Assembly (NCBI GenBank): GCA_016874295.1
Contig: VGUH01000007.1
Span: forward strand, 1 to 64,000
Length of the DNA stretch: 64,000 bases
Direction of reading: 5' to 3'
Source of the DNA: Gammaproteobacteria bacterium
GTDB taxonomy: Bacteria > Pseudomonadota > Gammaproteobacteria > Steroidobacterales > Steroidobacteraceae
Shown piece after piece: positions 56,260 to 64,000 of this stretch. Position numbers and translations under genes: made by a program. Numbering within the stretch: position 1 is the first letter of the stretch; every line of letters starts with the position of its first letter. The notes beneath the pieces were generated by a model. It was given only the letters and a program-made list of their open reading frames with translations, was not told where the DNA came from and did no database searches.

Positions 56260-56288
56260 AGTGTAACCCATAACGTTACGGGTTACAA
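56260..56288 (-). promoter_or_regulatory. Promoter/operator of TA cassette 6
   Basis: Minus strand: -35 TTGTAA (56288-56283), 17-base spacer, -10 TACACT (56265-56260), then seven bases to the GTG. A 24-base near-perfect palindrome (56263-56286, halves GTAACCCATAAC and GTTACGGGTTAC, one mismatched pair) covers the spacer. The design matches those of cassettes 1 and 2. Confidence 0.7.
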
Positions 56289-56437
56289 GACACCTAACTA
56301 CTATTGGGTCTGAAAGTGACGTGATGTTTTACGTCATTCCCCATCGATTATCACGCTGCGGCGCGGTAAGTGTCTGTCAAGGCTCGCAATCAAGATGATC
56401 TAACCGCGGTGTCGTCAAAGAGAGCCGCACCACCAGA

Positions 56438-57007
56438 TCAGATCCCCTCCGCCGCATTCTCCATCCATTCGTACAGCCACTGCGCCGCCGACCGGTCGAC
56501 GAGGCACTCGAAGCGCTCGGAATTCACGCGCCGCACCACGACCGGCAATTGCGCGAGCCGCGTGCGTGCGCAGGCGGAATTACCGAACGTTTCCGCGGAA
56601 ACGTCCAGGCCGCAGCCGCGCGCGAGCAAGGCGGCGGCCAGTGCCCCCTCGACGGCGATCGTGACGACGGAGTCCGAGACGTCGGTAACGGCATATGAGC
56701 GACGGCCGCAACCGCTGCGCACCGCCGGGACGAGATCAGGCGCATCGTGCAGTGCCGACTCGATGAGCCAAGTGTCCGGCGCGATGCGCATGAACACGGG
56801 ATCGTCGCCTGACCAGGTGTTCATCGCGACGGGCAGTGGGCGCTCCGCAACGCGCAGCGCGGCGACGGTCTTTTGCGAGCGTGCGCCGAACTGCAGTCGC
56901 AGAACGGTGCGCAGCGGCAGGATCGAAAATCGGAGCGCGTCGGAGAACACGCGCCCGCCCGCCGGCAGGCCCGATTTCGCGAGCAGGACCGCGATCGGCT
57001 CAGGCAT
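56438..57007 (-). CDS. soxG: Sarcosine oxidase subunit gamma
   Basis: Small subunit of heterotetrameric sarcosine oxidase, 189 residues with a folate-binding-like fold. Matching stretches are LSILPLRTVLRLQFG-like FSILPLRTVLRLQFGARSQK and PDTWLIESALHDAPDL. It overlaps soxA by eight bases and ends the minus-strand group. Its coding sequence contains the 18-base palindrome ACGTTTCCGCGGAAACGT at 56587-56604, whose 16-base core also occurs at 10198. Confidence 0.88.
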   Translation of the reverse strand: MPEPIAVLLAKSGLPAGGRVFSDALRFSILPLRTVLRLQFGARSQKTVAALRVAERPLPVAMNTWSGDDPVFMRIAPDTWLIESALHDAPDLVPAVRSGCGRRSYAVTDVSDSVVTIAVEGALAAALLARGCGLDVSAETFGNSACARTRLAQLPVVVRRVNSERFECLVDRSAAQWLYEWMENAAEGI

Positions 57008-59933
57008 GGAGGCGCTTGCCCTCCGGGTCGAGGAACATCGGCGCGACGACGGTCGCCTCGCCGCTGCGCCCGAGATCGTGCACCGCCACCGACTGGCCGA
57101 GCCGCGCCCGCCCGCCGCGCAGCATCGCGAGCGCGATCGGGCGGCCGAGCGCGGGCGAGTGCCCCGCGGACGTCACCCAGCCATCGCTGCCCTCCGTGGT
57201 GCCGGGCAGGCGCAGGTGCGCGCCGGCCACGAGCAGTCGCCCGTCGGCCGGCGCGAGGCCGACCAGCTGCAACCGGTCATTACGCAGGTTGTCGGGCCGA
57301 ACCAGCGAACGCCTGCCGATGAAGTAGTTTTTCTTCCTTGCGGCAATCTCGCCCCAGCCGACGTCGGCGGGCGTCGTCGTGCCGTCGGTGTCGGCACCGA
57401 CGTGCAGGTAGCCCTTCTCGAGACGCAGCAGGAGCACGGTCTCCACGCCGTAGGGCGTGACGCCGAAATCCGCGCCGGCCTTCAAGAGCTCCGCCCACAG
57501 CATCGCCCCGTAGCGCGCGGGAACGTTGAGTTCATAGCCGAGCTCGCCGGAGAAGCTGACGCGATACAGGCGGGCTGGCACGCCCGCAAGCCGGCCCTGG
57601 CGCAGGCTCATGTGCGGCATCGAGCGCCAGTCGAAGGCGATGTCGGTGCGGAAGCGCGCGAGCAGCTGCCGCGCACGCGGGCCGGCAATAGCATAGGTGG
57701 CCCACTGCGTGGTCACCGGCGTGACGAACACCTCGAGATCCGGCCACTCGCACTGCCGCCATTCCTCGAGCCAGGCCGCGATCCGCGAGGTGCCGCCGCT
57801 GGTCGTGGTGACGAGGAAGTGCTCGCGCCCCAGCCGTGCGACGGTGCCGTCGTCGATGATGACGCCGTTCTCGTTGAGCATGAGACCGTAGCGGACGCGG
57901 CCTTCCTCGAGCTTCGCAACGCTGTTGACGTAGAAACGGTCCAGGAACTTCGCCGCGTCCGGGCCCGCTACCTCGATCTTGCCGAGCGTCGAGGCATCGA
58001 ACAGGCCGACGCCGGAGCGCACGGCCGAGGCCTCGCGCTGCACCGCCTGTTCGGGCGTCTCGCCCTTGCGCGGATAGCAGGCTGGGCGCATCCAGCCGCC
58101 GGCCTCCCACCAGTGCGCACCGAGCGCGTCGTGCTCGGCGTGCGCGGGCAGGAGCCGCTTCGGCAGGTAGCGCGCGCCGGTCTGGCGGCCAGCCAGGGCG
58201 CCGAGGGTCACCGGCGAGTAGGGCGGACGGAAAGTCGTCGTGCCGACCTCGGCGGCGCTGCGCGCCGTCATCTCCGCGACCGCCAGGATCGCGTTCAGGT
58301 TGCTGGTCTTGCCCTGGTCCACCGCCATGCCGCAGGTCGTGTAGCGCTTCAGGTGCTCGATGTGCTCGTAGCCTTCCTGGAGCGCGATCTGCGCGTCGGC
58401 GACCGTCACGTCGTGCTGGTAGTCGAGCCACTGGCGCCCGGCGCCGGAGTCCGCCGCGCGCGGCAACGAGCCGACTTCCGCGGAAAGCGTCGCTTCCTGC
58501 ACCGTGGGGCGGGCGACGAGCAACTCGTCGGGCCGGCCCGCATACGCCAGCACTTGGCGCACGGCGGCCATTGCGTCTGCGAATGCCGCGTCGAGCGTGA
58601 TCGCGCCGTTCACCGAGCCGACGGCGAGCAGCGGCGGGCGCGGATCTTCGGGCCGGAAGGCACACGAGGCCTCGTCCCAGCCAAGCGGCGCGCGCGCATG
58701 CGACCAGAGGTGCACGGCGGGCTGCCAGCCCGCGGACACGCCGAGCGCATCGCAGGCGATCTCCTCGCCGGAACCGAGTATCACGCGCTCGAGCCGCTTG
58801 CGTCCGAACGCCCTCACGACGCTCGTGCCTGCGCGCACCTCGACTCGCTGCGCGCGCAGCCACCGGGCGAGATCGGCGGGGGACTCGCTGCGGCTGTCCA
58901 CGACCAGCCTGACCGGTGCGCCCGCGGCAATGAGGTCGAGCGCCGCGAGATAGGCGGAGTCGTTGTTCGTGGCGAGCACGATCTCGCGCCCGGCGGCGAC
59001 GCCGAAGCGGTTGGCGTACTGACGGATGGCGCCCGCGAGCATCACGCCCGGCAGGTCGTTCTGCTCGAAGACCAGCGGTTGCTCGATCGCGCCGGTCGCG
59101 AGCAGTGTCTGTTTCGCGTGCACGCGCCAGTAGCGCTGGCGCACGGCGCTCGGCGCATTGCCGAGGTCCACGCGTTGCAACAGCCCGGCCATGCCGTGGT
59201 CGTACAGGCCGAAGCAGGTGGTCGCCGTGAGCAGGGTGACATTGCGCGACGGCGCGAGTTCGCCGAGCAGGCTCGCGAGCCACACCGTGACCGGCGCGTC
59301 GTTGATGAGCGTGTTGGTCGCGAGCAGACGTCCGCCGCACTCGGAGTCCTGCTCGGCGACGATGACCGTGAGCCCGGCGCGCGCGGCGACCTGGGCGGCG
59401 AGCAGGCCCGCCGGTCCGCCGCCGACCACGAGCAGGTCGCAGTGCGCATTGACGGCGTCGTAACGCGCGGGATCGCGCTCGCGCGGCGGCTTCGCGATGC
59501 CGGCCGTGCGGCGAATCCGGCGTTCCCAGAAATCCCAGGACGGCCACTTGAAGGTCTTGTTGTAGAAACCGGCGTGCCACAGGCCCGATGTGCGGTCGAG
59601 CACGCGCGCAAGATCGAAGTTGACGCCCGGCCAGGCGTTCTGCGCGCGCACCTCGAGCCCGTCGCGCACCGGAACCATGGTCGCGCGGGCGGAGGGCTCG
59701 AGCTCGGCGCCGCGGCCGAGCGTGACGAGCGCGTTCGGCTCCTCGGAGCCGATGGAGAACACGCCGCGCGGCCGGTGCAGCTTCATGCTGCGGCCGACGA
59801 TCGGAATGTCATTCGCGATGAGTGCCGATGCGACAGTGTCGCCCGCGAACGCAGCGAGCTTGCGGCCGTTCCAGCGGAAGTGGATTGCCTGCGAGCGGTC
59901 GATGTGCCCGCCCTTGTCGAGCCGGTAGCCCAT
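57000..59933 (-). CDS. soxA: Sarcosine oxidase subunit alpha
   Basis: Largest subunit, 977 residues, which binds NAD and at its C-terminal half tetrahydrofolate, so the methyl group of sarcosine leaves as 5,10-methylene-THF. The N-terminal RLDKGGHIDRSQAIHFRWNG is typical. The dinucleotide motif LLVVGGGPAGLLAAQVAARA is near residue 170. The C-terminal aminomethyltransferase-like domain contains GLFDASTLGKIEVAGPDAAK and ELGYELNVPARYG. It overlaps soxB by one base and soxG by eight. Confidence 0.96.
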   Translation of the reverse strand: MGYRLDKGGHIDRSQAIHFRWNGRKLAAFAGDTVASALIANDIPIVGRSMKLHRPRGVFSIGSEEPNALVTLGRGAELEPSARATMVPVRDGLEVRAQNAWPGVNFDLARVLDRTSGLWHAGFYNKTFKWPSWDFWERRIRRTAGIAKPPRERDPARYDAVNAHCDLLVVGGGPAGLLAAQVAARAGLTVIVAEQDSECGGRLLATNTLINDAPVTVWLASLLGELAPSRNVTLLTATTCFGLYDHGMAGLLQRVDLGNAPSAVRQRYWRVHAKQTLLATGAIEQPLVFEQNDLPGVMLAGAIRQYANRFGVAAGREIVLATNNDSAYLAALDLIAAGAPVRLVVDSRSESPADLARWLRAQRVEVRAGTSVVRAFGRKRLERVILGSGEEIACDALGVSAGWQPAVHLWSHARAPLGWDEASCAFRPEDPRPPLLAVGSVNGAITLDAAFADAMAAVRQVLAYAGRPDELLVARPTVQEATLSAEVGSLPRAADSGAGRQWLDYQHDVTVADAQIALQEGYEHIEHLKRYTTCGMAVDQGKTSNLNAILAVAEMTARSAAEVGTTTFRPPYSPVTLGALAGRQTGARYLPKRLLPAHAEHDALGAHWWEAGGWMRPACYPRKGETPEQAVQREASAVRSGVGLFDASTLGKIEVAGPDAAKFLDRFYVNSVAKLEEGRVRYGLMLNENGVIIDDGTVARLGREHFLVTTTSGGTSRIAAWLEEWRQCEWPDLEVFVTPVTTQWATYAIAGPRARQLLARFRTDIAFDWRSMPHMSLRQGRLAGVPARLYRVSFSGELGYELNVPARYGAMLWAELLKAGADFGVTPYGVETVLLLRLEKGYLHVGADTDGTTTPADVGWGEIAARKKNYFIGRRSLVRPDNLRNDRLQLVGLAPADGRLLVAGAHLRLPGTTEGSDGWVTSAGHSPALGRPIALAMLRGGRARLGQSVAVHDLGRSGEATVVAPMFLDPEGKRLHA

Positions 59934-61180
59934 CAGTGCGCGACGCCCGAGGCGGCGCCCTCATCGACCAGCGCGCCGGTGGTGAACCGCTCGAGACCGA
60001 AGGCGCGGATCATCTCGTGCGGTTCGCCGTTGGCGAGCGTCCAGGCCATGGTTTCGCCGCCGGCGGGAATCGCCTTGTAGCCGCCGGTGCCCCAGCCGGC
60101 GCTGATGAACAGGTCCTTGACCGGCGTCTTGCCCATGATCGGGCTGGTGTCGGGCGTAATGTCCGTGACGCCGGCCCACTGGCGCATGACGCGCAGGCGC
60201 GAGAGACAGGGGAACAGCTCGACCGCCGCCTGCGCGTTCGCCTCGAACACGGGCAGGCCGCCGCGTTGCGCGTAGGAGGCGAACACGTCCGTGCCGCCGC
60301 CGATGACGATCTCGCCACGGGCGGTCTGGCTGACGTAGACGTGGATCCCGGCGGAGGCGAGCACGTGCGCGATGAGCGGCTTCACGGGCTCGGTCACCAT
60401 CGCCTGCAGGCAGGTGCTCTGGATCGGCAGCCTGAGGCCTGCCTTGCGCGCGAGTTCGCTCGAGTGGCCGGCGACCGCGATCATCACACGCGAAGCGGCG
60501 ACCGGGCCCTGGGTCGTCTCGACGCCGCGCACGCGGCCGCCCTCGATCCTGAAGCCCGTGACCTCGCAACCCTGGACGATGTCGACGCCGAGCGCGCCCG
60601 CGGCGCGCGCGAAGCCCCAGACGACGCCGTCGTGGCGCGCGATGCCGCCGCGCCACTGCACGGCGGCACCCTCGATGGGGATCCGGCAGTCGAGATTCAG
60701 CGTCGGCTCGAGCTTCGCGAGCTCGCTCGCGGTGACGATCTCCGCGTCGACGCCGTTCATGCGGATCGCGTTGACGGTGCGCCGCGCGAGTTCCATCTCG
60801 TGCGGGCTGTGCGCGAGCGAGATCTTGCCGCGCTGGCTCAGCATGATGTTGTAGTTGAGCTCGCGGGACAGGCCTTCGTAGAGCTGCAGCGAACGGTCGA
60901 AGAACTTCGAGCTCGCGAGGTGGTAGTAATCGGAGCGCACGACCTGGGTGTTGCGGCCGGAGTTGCCCTGGCCGATCGCGCCGCGCTCGAGCACTGCGAC
61001 GCTGCGCAGGCCGTGCTCTTTCGCGAGGAAGTACGCGGTCGCGAGGCCGTGGCCGCCGCCGCCGATGATCACCACTTCGTATGCGTTCCTGAGCGTCGGG
61101 CGGCACAGCGCGCGCGACCACGGGCGCCGGGCGTTGACCGCGTGGCGCACGAGGGAAAAGAATGAATAGCGCTCGGTCAT
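59933..61180 (-). CDS. soxB: Sarcosine oxidase subunit beta
   Basis: Flavin-carrying catalytic subunit, 415 residues. It starts MTERYSFFSLVRHAVNARRP, with the FAD motif YEVVIIGGGGHGLATAYFLA and end motif ISAGWGTGGYKAIPAGGETM, all standard SoxB. ATG 61180 leaves 22 bases to the divergent soxD. It oxidises the N-methyl group of sarcosine. Confidence 0.96.
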   Translation of the reverse strand: MTERYSFFSLVRHAVNARRPWSRALCRPTLRNAYEVVIIGGGGHGLATAYFLAKEHGLRSVAVLERGAIGQGNSGRNTQVVRSDYYHLASSKFFDRSLQLYEGLSRELNYNIMLSQRGKISLAHSPHEMELARRTVNAIRMNGVDAEIVTASELAKLEPTLNLDCRIPIEGAAVQWRGGIARHDGVVWGFARAAGALGVDIVQGCEVTGFRIEGGRVRGVETTQGPVAASRVMIAVAGHSSELARKAGLRLPIQSTCLQAMVTEPVKPLIAHVLASAGIHVYVSQTARGEIVIGGGTDVFASYAQRGGLPVFEANAQAAVELFPCLSRLRVMRQWAGVTDITPDTSPIMGKTPVKDLFISAGWGTGGYKAIPAGGETMAWTLANGEPHEMIRAFGLERFTTGALVDEGAASGVAH

Positions 61181-61202
61181 CCGAATCGTGGAATCATAGA
61201 GC

Positions 61203-61466
61203 ATGCTCAGGATCGAATGCCCCTTCTGCGGGCTGCGGGACGAGCCGGAATTCACTTACGGCGGCGAGTCGCAGGTGACGCGGCCGCCGGCGGGTGCGGG
61301 CGATGCCGAGTGGGGCGAGTACCTGTTTTACCGCGAGAACGCGAAGGGCGAGCAGGCCGAGCGCTGGTGCCACAGCTTCGGCTGCGGGCAATGGTTCAAC
61401 GTGCTGCGCAACACCGCCACGCACGAGATCCTCGCCACCTGGGCCATGGGCGCTACGCGGGGCTGA
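61203..61466 (+). CDS. soxD: Sarcosine oxidase subunit delta
   Basis: Small zinc-binding subunit, 87 residues, starting MLRIECPFCGLRDEPEFTYG and containing WCHSFGCGQWFNVLRNT. The Cys pair CPFC and the later Cys/His residues bind zinc. In the usual operon soxB-soxD-soxA-soxG it lies between soxB and soxA on the same strand; here it is divergent from soxB with a 22-base gap. All needed residues are intact. Confidence 0.93.
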   Translation: MLRIECPFCGLRDEPEFTYGGESQVTRPPAGAGDAEWGEYLFYRENAKGEQAERWCHSFGCGQWFNVLRNTATHEILATWAMGATRG

Positions 61467-61488
61467 CGCGCGCGATGCGGCTGGTCCC

Positions 61489-61504
61489 CCCGCTCATGAG
61501 CGGG
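61489..61504. terminator. Perfect palindrome between convergent genes
   Basis: CCCGCTCATGAGCGGG is a 16-base perfect palindrome between soxD (plus) and the small minus-strand gene. It can form a stable hairpin but has no T-tract, so it is a weak intrinsic terminator at best. Confidence 0.4.
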
Positions 61505-61540
61505 CGGGGACGGCGGGTCCGGCCGGGACTCCGGGCGGCG

Positions 61541-61738
61541 TTACGGAGGATCGAGCGGCGAGGCAGGCGCCGATGCGACTGCCGGCTGGCCGTTCAGGAG
61601 GTCTTTCCAGGCCAGCTCGTGGCCCTTGCGCTTGCCCTTCGGGACGAGCTTCAGCCCCTCCGGGGAGATCGTCAGGGTGTACGGCTCCCCGTTCACGGGA
61701 AACTCGCGGCGCAGGGGTTTTTCCAGCTTCGTTGCCAT
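61541..61738 (-). CDS. Small conserved hypothetical protein
   Basis: A 65-residue protein starting MATKLEKPLRREFPVNGEPY, then TLTISPEGLKLVPKGKRKGH and a hydrophilic Ala/Pro-rich tail. The strand pattern GEPYTLTISPEGLKLVPKGKRKGHEL is like small proteins of unknown role found singly in many proteobacteria. ATG 61738 is chosen as the first codon of the conserved part. Confidence 0.6.
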   Translation of the reverse strand: MATKLEKPLRREFPVNGEPYTLTISPEGLKLVPKGKRKGHELAWKDLLNGQPAVASAPASPLDPP

Positions 61739-61832
61739 GTTCTTGGACCGCCTTGTTGACTGTGGGGTGGGCGCGCTGCCGTTGGTATAGCACCCTTGTG
61801 CGCGAAGCGGCAAATCGCGTCAAATCCGGTCG

Positions 61833-63200
61833 ATGCCCCTTTCCGTCGTGATCCTGGCCGCCGGCCAGGGCAAGCGCATGAAGAGCGAGCTGCCGAAGGT
61901 GCTGCAGCCGCTCGCCGGCCGGCCGCTGCTGGCGCACGTCGTCGCCACGGCGCGCGCGCTCGGTCCCGAGGCGATCCACGTCGTCCATGGTCACGGCGCC
62001 GGCGAGGTGCGCGCGGCGATCGCCGGCGGCGACATCCGCTGGGCGCTGCAGGCGGAGCAGAAGGGCACCGGGCACGCGGTCGCGCAGGCGATGCCGGGCG
62101 TGCCGGACGGGCACGCGGTGCTCGTGCTGTACGGCGACGTGCCCCTGATCCGCGCCGGGACGCTGCGCGACCTCGTCGCGCGCGCCGGCCCGAAGTCGCT
62201 CGCGCTGCTCTCCGCGCGGCTGGCGGATCCTGCGGGCTATGGCCGCGTGGTGCGCGACGCGAGCGGGCTCGTCACGCGCGTCGTCGAGGAGCGCGACGCG
62301 AGTCCCGCGGAGCGCGCGATTGCAGAAATCAATACCGGCGTGCTCGCAGCGCCCGCGGCGCGGCTGCGCGGCTGGCTCGGCGCGCTCAGGGCCGACAACG
62401 CGCAGGGGGAGTATTATCTGACCGACTGCATACGCGCCGCGGTGCAGGACGGCTGCGCAGTCGAGGCGGTCGTTGCGGCGACGCCCGCGGAGGTGCTCGG
62501 GGTGAACGACAAGGTCCAGCTCGCCGAGGCGGAGGCCGCGCACCGCGCGAACCGCGCGGCGGAGCTGATGCGCGCCGGGGTGACGGTCGTCGACCCGACG
62601 CGCCTCGACGTGCGCGGCGAGGTCGCCTGCGGCCGCGACGTCGTGCTCGACGTCAACGTGATCCTGGAAGGCAAGGTGCGTCTCGGCGATCGCGTGAAGG
62701 TCGGCGCGAACTGCGTGCTGCGCGACTGCGAGATCGGCGACGACAGCGTCGTGCAGCTCAACAGCCTGGTGGAGGGCTCGGTCGCCGGCAGGCACTGCGT
62801 GATCGGGCCCTTCGCGCGGCTGCGGCCCGGCAACCGGCTGGCGGACGGCGTGCACGTCGGCAACTTCGTCGAGGTGAAGAACAGCGAACTTGGGGCCGGC
62901 AGCAAGGCGAACCATCTGACATATCTCGGCGACTCTACGGTCGGCGCGCAGGTCAACGTCGGTGCCGGCACCGTGACCTGCAACTACGACGGCGCGAACA
63001 AGCATCGCACGACCATCGGCGACGGCGCGTTCATCGGCTCGGGCACGATGCTGGTGGCGCCGGTCTCGGTCGGCGAGGGCGCGACCATCGGCGCCGGGTC
63101 TACGATCACCAAGCCCGCGCCCGCGGGCAAGCTCACCGTCGAGCGCAGCCGCCAGGTGACGGTCGCGGGCTGGAAGCGCCCGGAGAAAGCGCCGAAATAG
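61833..63200 (+). CDS. glmU: Bifunctional UDP-GlcNAc pyrophosphorylase / glucosamine-1-phosphate N-acetyltransferase
   Basis: Makes UDP-N-acetylglucosamine for peptidoglycan and lipopolysaccharide. The N-terminal Rossmann domain has LAAGQGKRMKSELPKVLQPL and LYGDVPLI; the C-terminal left-handed beta-helix carries hexapeptide repeats and the acetyltransferase motif YLGDSTVGAQVNVGAGTVTC. The 455 residues match E. coli GlmU. It lies 18 bases before glmS. Confidence 0.98.
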   Translation: MPLSVVILAAGQGKRMKSELPKVLQPLAGRPLLAHVVATARALGPEAIHVVHGHGAGEVRAAIAGGDIRWALQAEQKGTGHAVAQAMPGVPDGHAVLVLYGDVPLIRAGTLRDLVARAGPKSLALLSARLADPAGYGRVVRDASGLVTRVVEERDASPAERAIAEINTGVLAAPAARLRGWLGALRADNAQGEYYLTDCIRAAVQDGCAVEAVVAATPAEVLGVNDKVQLAEAEAAHRANRAAELMRAGVTVVDPTRLDVRGEVACGRDVVLDVNVILEGKVRLGDRVKVGANCVLRDCEIGDDSVVQLNSLVEGSVAGRHCVIGPFARLRPGNRLADGVHVGNFVEVKNSELGAGSKANHLTYLGDSTVGAQVNVGAGTVTCNYDGANKHRTTIGDGAFIGSGTMLVAPVSVGEGATIGAGSTITKPAPAGKLTVERSRQVTVAGWKRPEKAPK

Positions 63201-63218
63201 GATTAGAATGTCCGCCTC

Positions 63219-64000
63219 ATGTGCGGCATCGTCGGAGCGGTCGCTGACCGGGACGTCGTCCCGATCCTGATCGAGGGCCTCAAGCGCCTCGAGTACCGCG
63301 GATACGACTCGGCCGGGGTCGCGGTGCTGAACGGCGGCTCGCAGGTCTCGCGGCTGCGCGCGGTCGGCAAGGTCGCCCGGCTCAGCGAAGCGCTCGCCGC
63401 CCAGCCCACCTCCGGCCACCTCGGCATCGCGCACACGCGCTGGGCCACGCACGGCGTGCCGAGCGAGCGCAACGCCCATCCGCACATCTCGCGCGACGGC
63501 GTCGCGATCGTGCACAACGGCATCATCGAGAACCACGAGGAGCTGCGCGCGGAGCTCGAGCAGGCGGGCTACCAGTTCAGCTCGGAGACCGACACCGAGG
63601 TCATCGCGCACCGGATCCACTTCCACCTCGGCGGCAGCCGCGACCTGTTCAAGGCCGTGCAGAAGACCGTCGCGGAATTGCGCGGCGCCTACGCGCTGGC
63701 GGTGATATGGGGCCAGGACCCGGACTGCATCGTGCTCGCGCGCGCTGGCTGCCCGCTGCTGATCGGCCTCGGCGAGAAGGAGAACTTCATCGCCTCGGAC
63801 ATCGCGGCGCTGCTGCCCGTGACGCGCACCTTCGTCATCCTCGAGGAGGGCGACGTCGCCTGCATCCGCCGCAAGAGCATCGAGATCGTTGATTCGGACG
63901 GCCGGCGCGTCGAGCGCAAGCCCTACGTCTCGGAGCAGACCTCCGAGGCGGTCGAGAAGGGCACCTACGCCCACTTCATGCTCAAGGAGATCCGCGAGCA
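63219..64000 (+). CDS. glmS: Glutamine-fructose-6-phosphate aminotransferase, N-terminal part
   Basis: First step of amino-sugar synthesis. The N-terminal nucleophile Cys2 is in MCGIVGAV, followed by RLEYRGYDSAGVAV, HTRWATHGVPSERNAHPH and HNGIIENHEEL, the glutamine amidotransferase domain. About 260 codons lie in the window before it is cut off; the sugar-binding SIS domains are outside. Together with glmU it restores the classic atp-glmUS neighbour set, only 54.8 kb displaced. Confidence 0.97.
   Translation, partial: MCGIVGAVADRDVVPILIEGLKRLEYRGYDSAGVAVLNGGSQVSRLRAVGKVARLSEALAAQPTSGHLGIAHTRWATHGVPSERNAHPHISRDGVAIVHNGIIENHEELRAELEQAGYQFSSETDTEVIAHRIHFHLGGSRDLFKAVQKTVAELRGAYALAVIWGQDPDCIVLARAGCPLLIGLGEKENFIASDIAALLPVTRTFVILEEGDVACIRRKSIEIVDSDGRRVERKPYVSEQTSEAVEKGTYAHFMLKEIRE

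Larger units (their letters stand above)
51165..56298 (+). other. Integron-type gene cassette array without integrase (CALIN)
   Basis: Six cassettes are bounded by attC-like sites with R''-type (G/A)(C/T)C(T/C)AAC and R'-type GTTRRRY boxes. Complete palindromic attC sites lie at 51855-51980, 52912-53037 and 53503-53632. A collapsed site lies at 52677-52696, one is occupied by an IS at 54209-55674, and half-sites lie at both edges. The two ends of each cassette are mutually complementary over 10-15 bases. No intI gene is in the window. Confidence 0.85.

Noticed and set aside
51165-56298. Integron integrase gene within or beside the array
   Set aside because: No tyrosine recombinase with an integrase-like pattern could be found in either strand of the flanks; the IS transposase is of the DDE type.
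56370-60080. A 1236-codon plus-strand open frame
   Set aside because: It is antisense to soxA and soxG, whose products match known families throughout. The frame is a by-product of high GC codon bias.

Overview
This window is high-GC, gene-dense bacterial chromosome. The F1Fo-ATP synthase operon, glmU-glmS, msrB-msrA, NnrU, heterotetrameric sarcosine oxidase and 7Fe ferredoxin gene types point to a gammaproteobacterium. A Xanthomonadales, Nevskiales or Steroidobacterales-like lineage is my inference; no rRNA or tRNA gene is present to place it more firmly.

Layout. 1-127 is the end of an IS1380-type element cut by the window edge. 167-7045 is the complete atpIBEFHAGDC operon. 7.1-26.8 kb holds mostly intact metabolic and stress genes: a cysteine synthase homologue, 1-Cys peroxiredoxin, DoxX with a divergent LysR regulator, ferredoxin, a KamA radical SAM enzyme, an FAD oxidoreductase, glutathione transferase, MsrB/MsrA, a CxxCH-bearing barrel protein, an AGCS symporter, NnrU, a kinase/aminotransferase fusion, two SDRs, an exported spermidine-dehydrogenase-like flavoenzyme and a secreted protein. 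26.9-34.6 kb is a tightly coupled six-gene operon (SDR, quinone oxidoreductase-like, esterase, BCCT transporter, hydantoinase/oxoprolinase, Fe-S protein). 34.7-50.8 kb mixes intact genes (an MttB-family methyltransferase with a Tat-exported amidohydrolase, a PLP decarboxylase, a formylglycine-generating enzyme, acetyltransferases) with many decayed ones, including frameshifts, in-frame amber codons and deletion-fused remnants. 51.2-56.3 kb is an integron-type gene-cassette array without an integrase (CALIN), with toxin-antitoxin and small membrane-protein cassettes and a second IS1380-type copy seated in one attC site. 56.4-61.5 kb is sarcosine oxidase, with soxB, soxA and soxG on the minus strand and soxD divergent. 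61.8 kb to the end is glmU and the start of glmS.

Overall reading. In many gammaproteobacteria atpC is followed directly by glmU-glmS. Here about 54.8 kb of variable DNA sits between them with both blocks still in the same orientation, so this locus looks like an insertion hotspot. A methylamine/betaine theme recurs (BCCT transporter, MttB homologue, sarcosine oxidase, an exported amine-oxidase-like flavoenzyme), but the genes are scattered and I infer no single pathway.

The most notable structure is the cassette array. Each cassette has ends complementary over 10-15 bases. Three toxin-first TA cassettes share one promoter design: a TTG-type -35, a 17-base spacer holding a palindrome, -10 TACACT, then a GTG start 6-7 bases downstream, predicting leaderless mRNA. 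The IS1380-type copy has replaced the interior of one attC, with its TAAC/GTTA ends merging into the attC core boxes.
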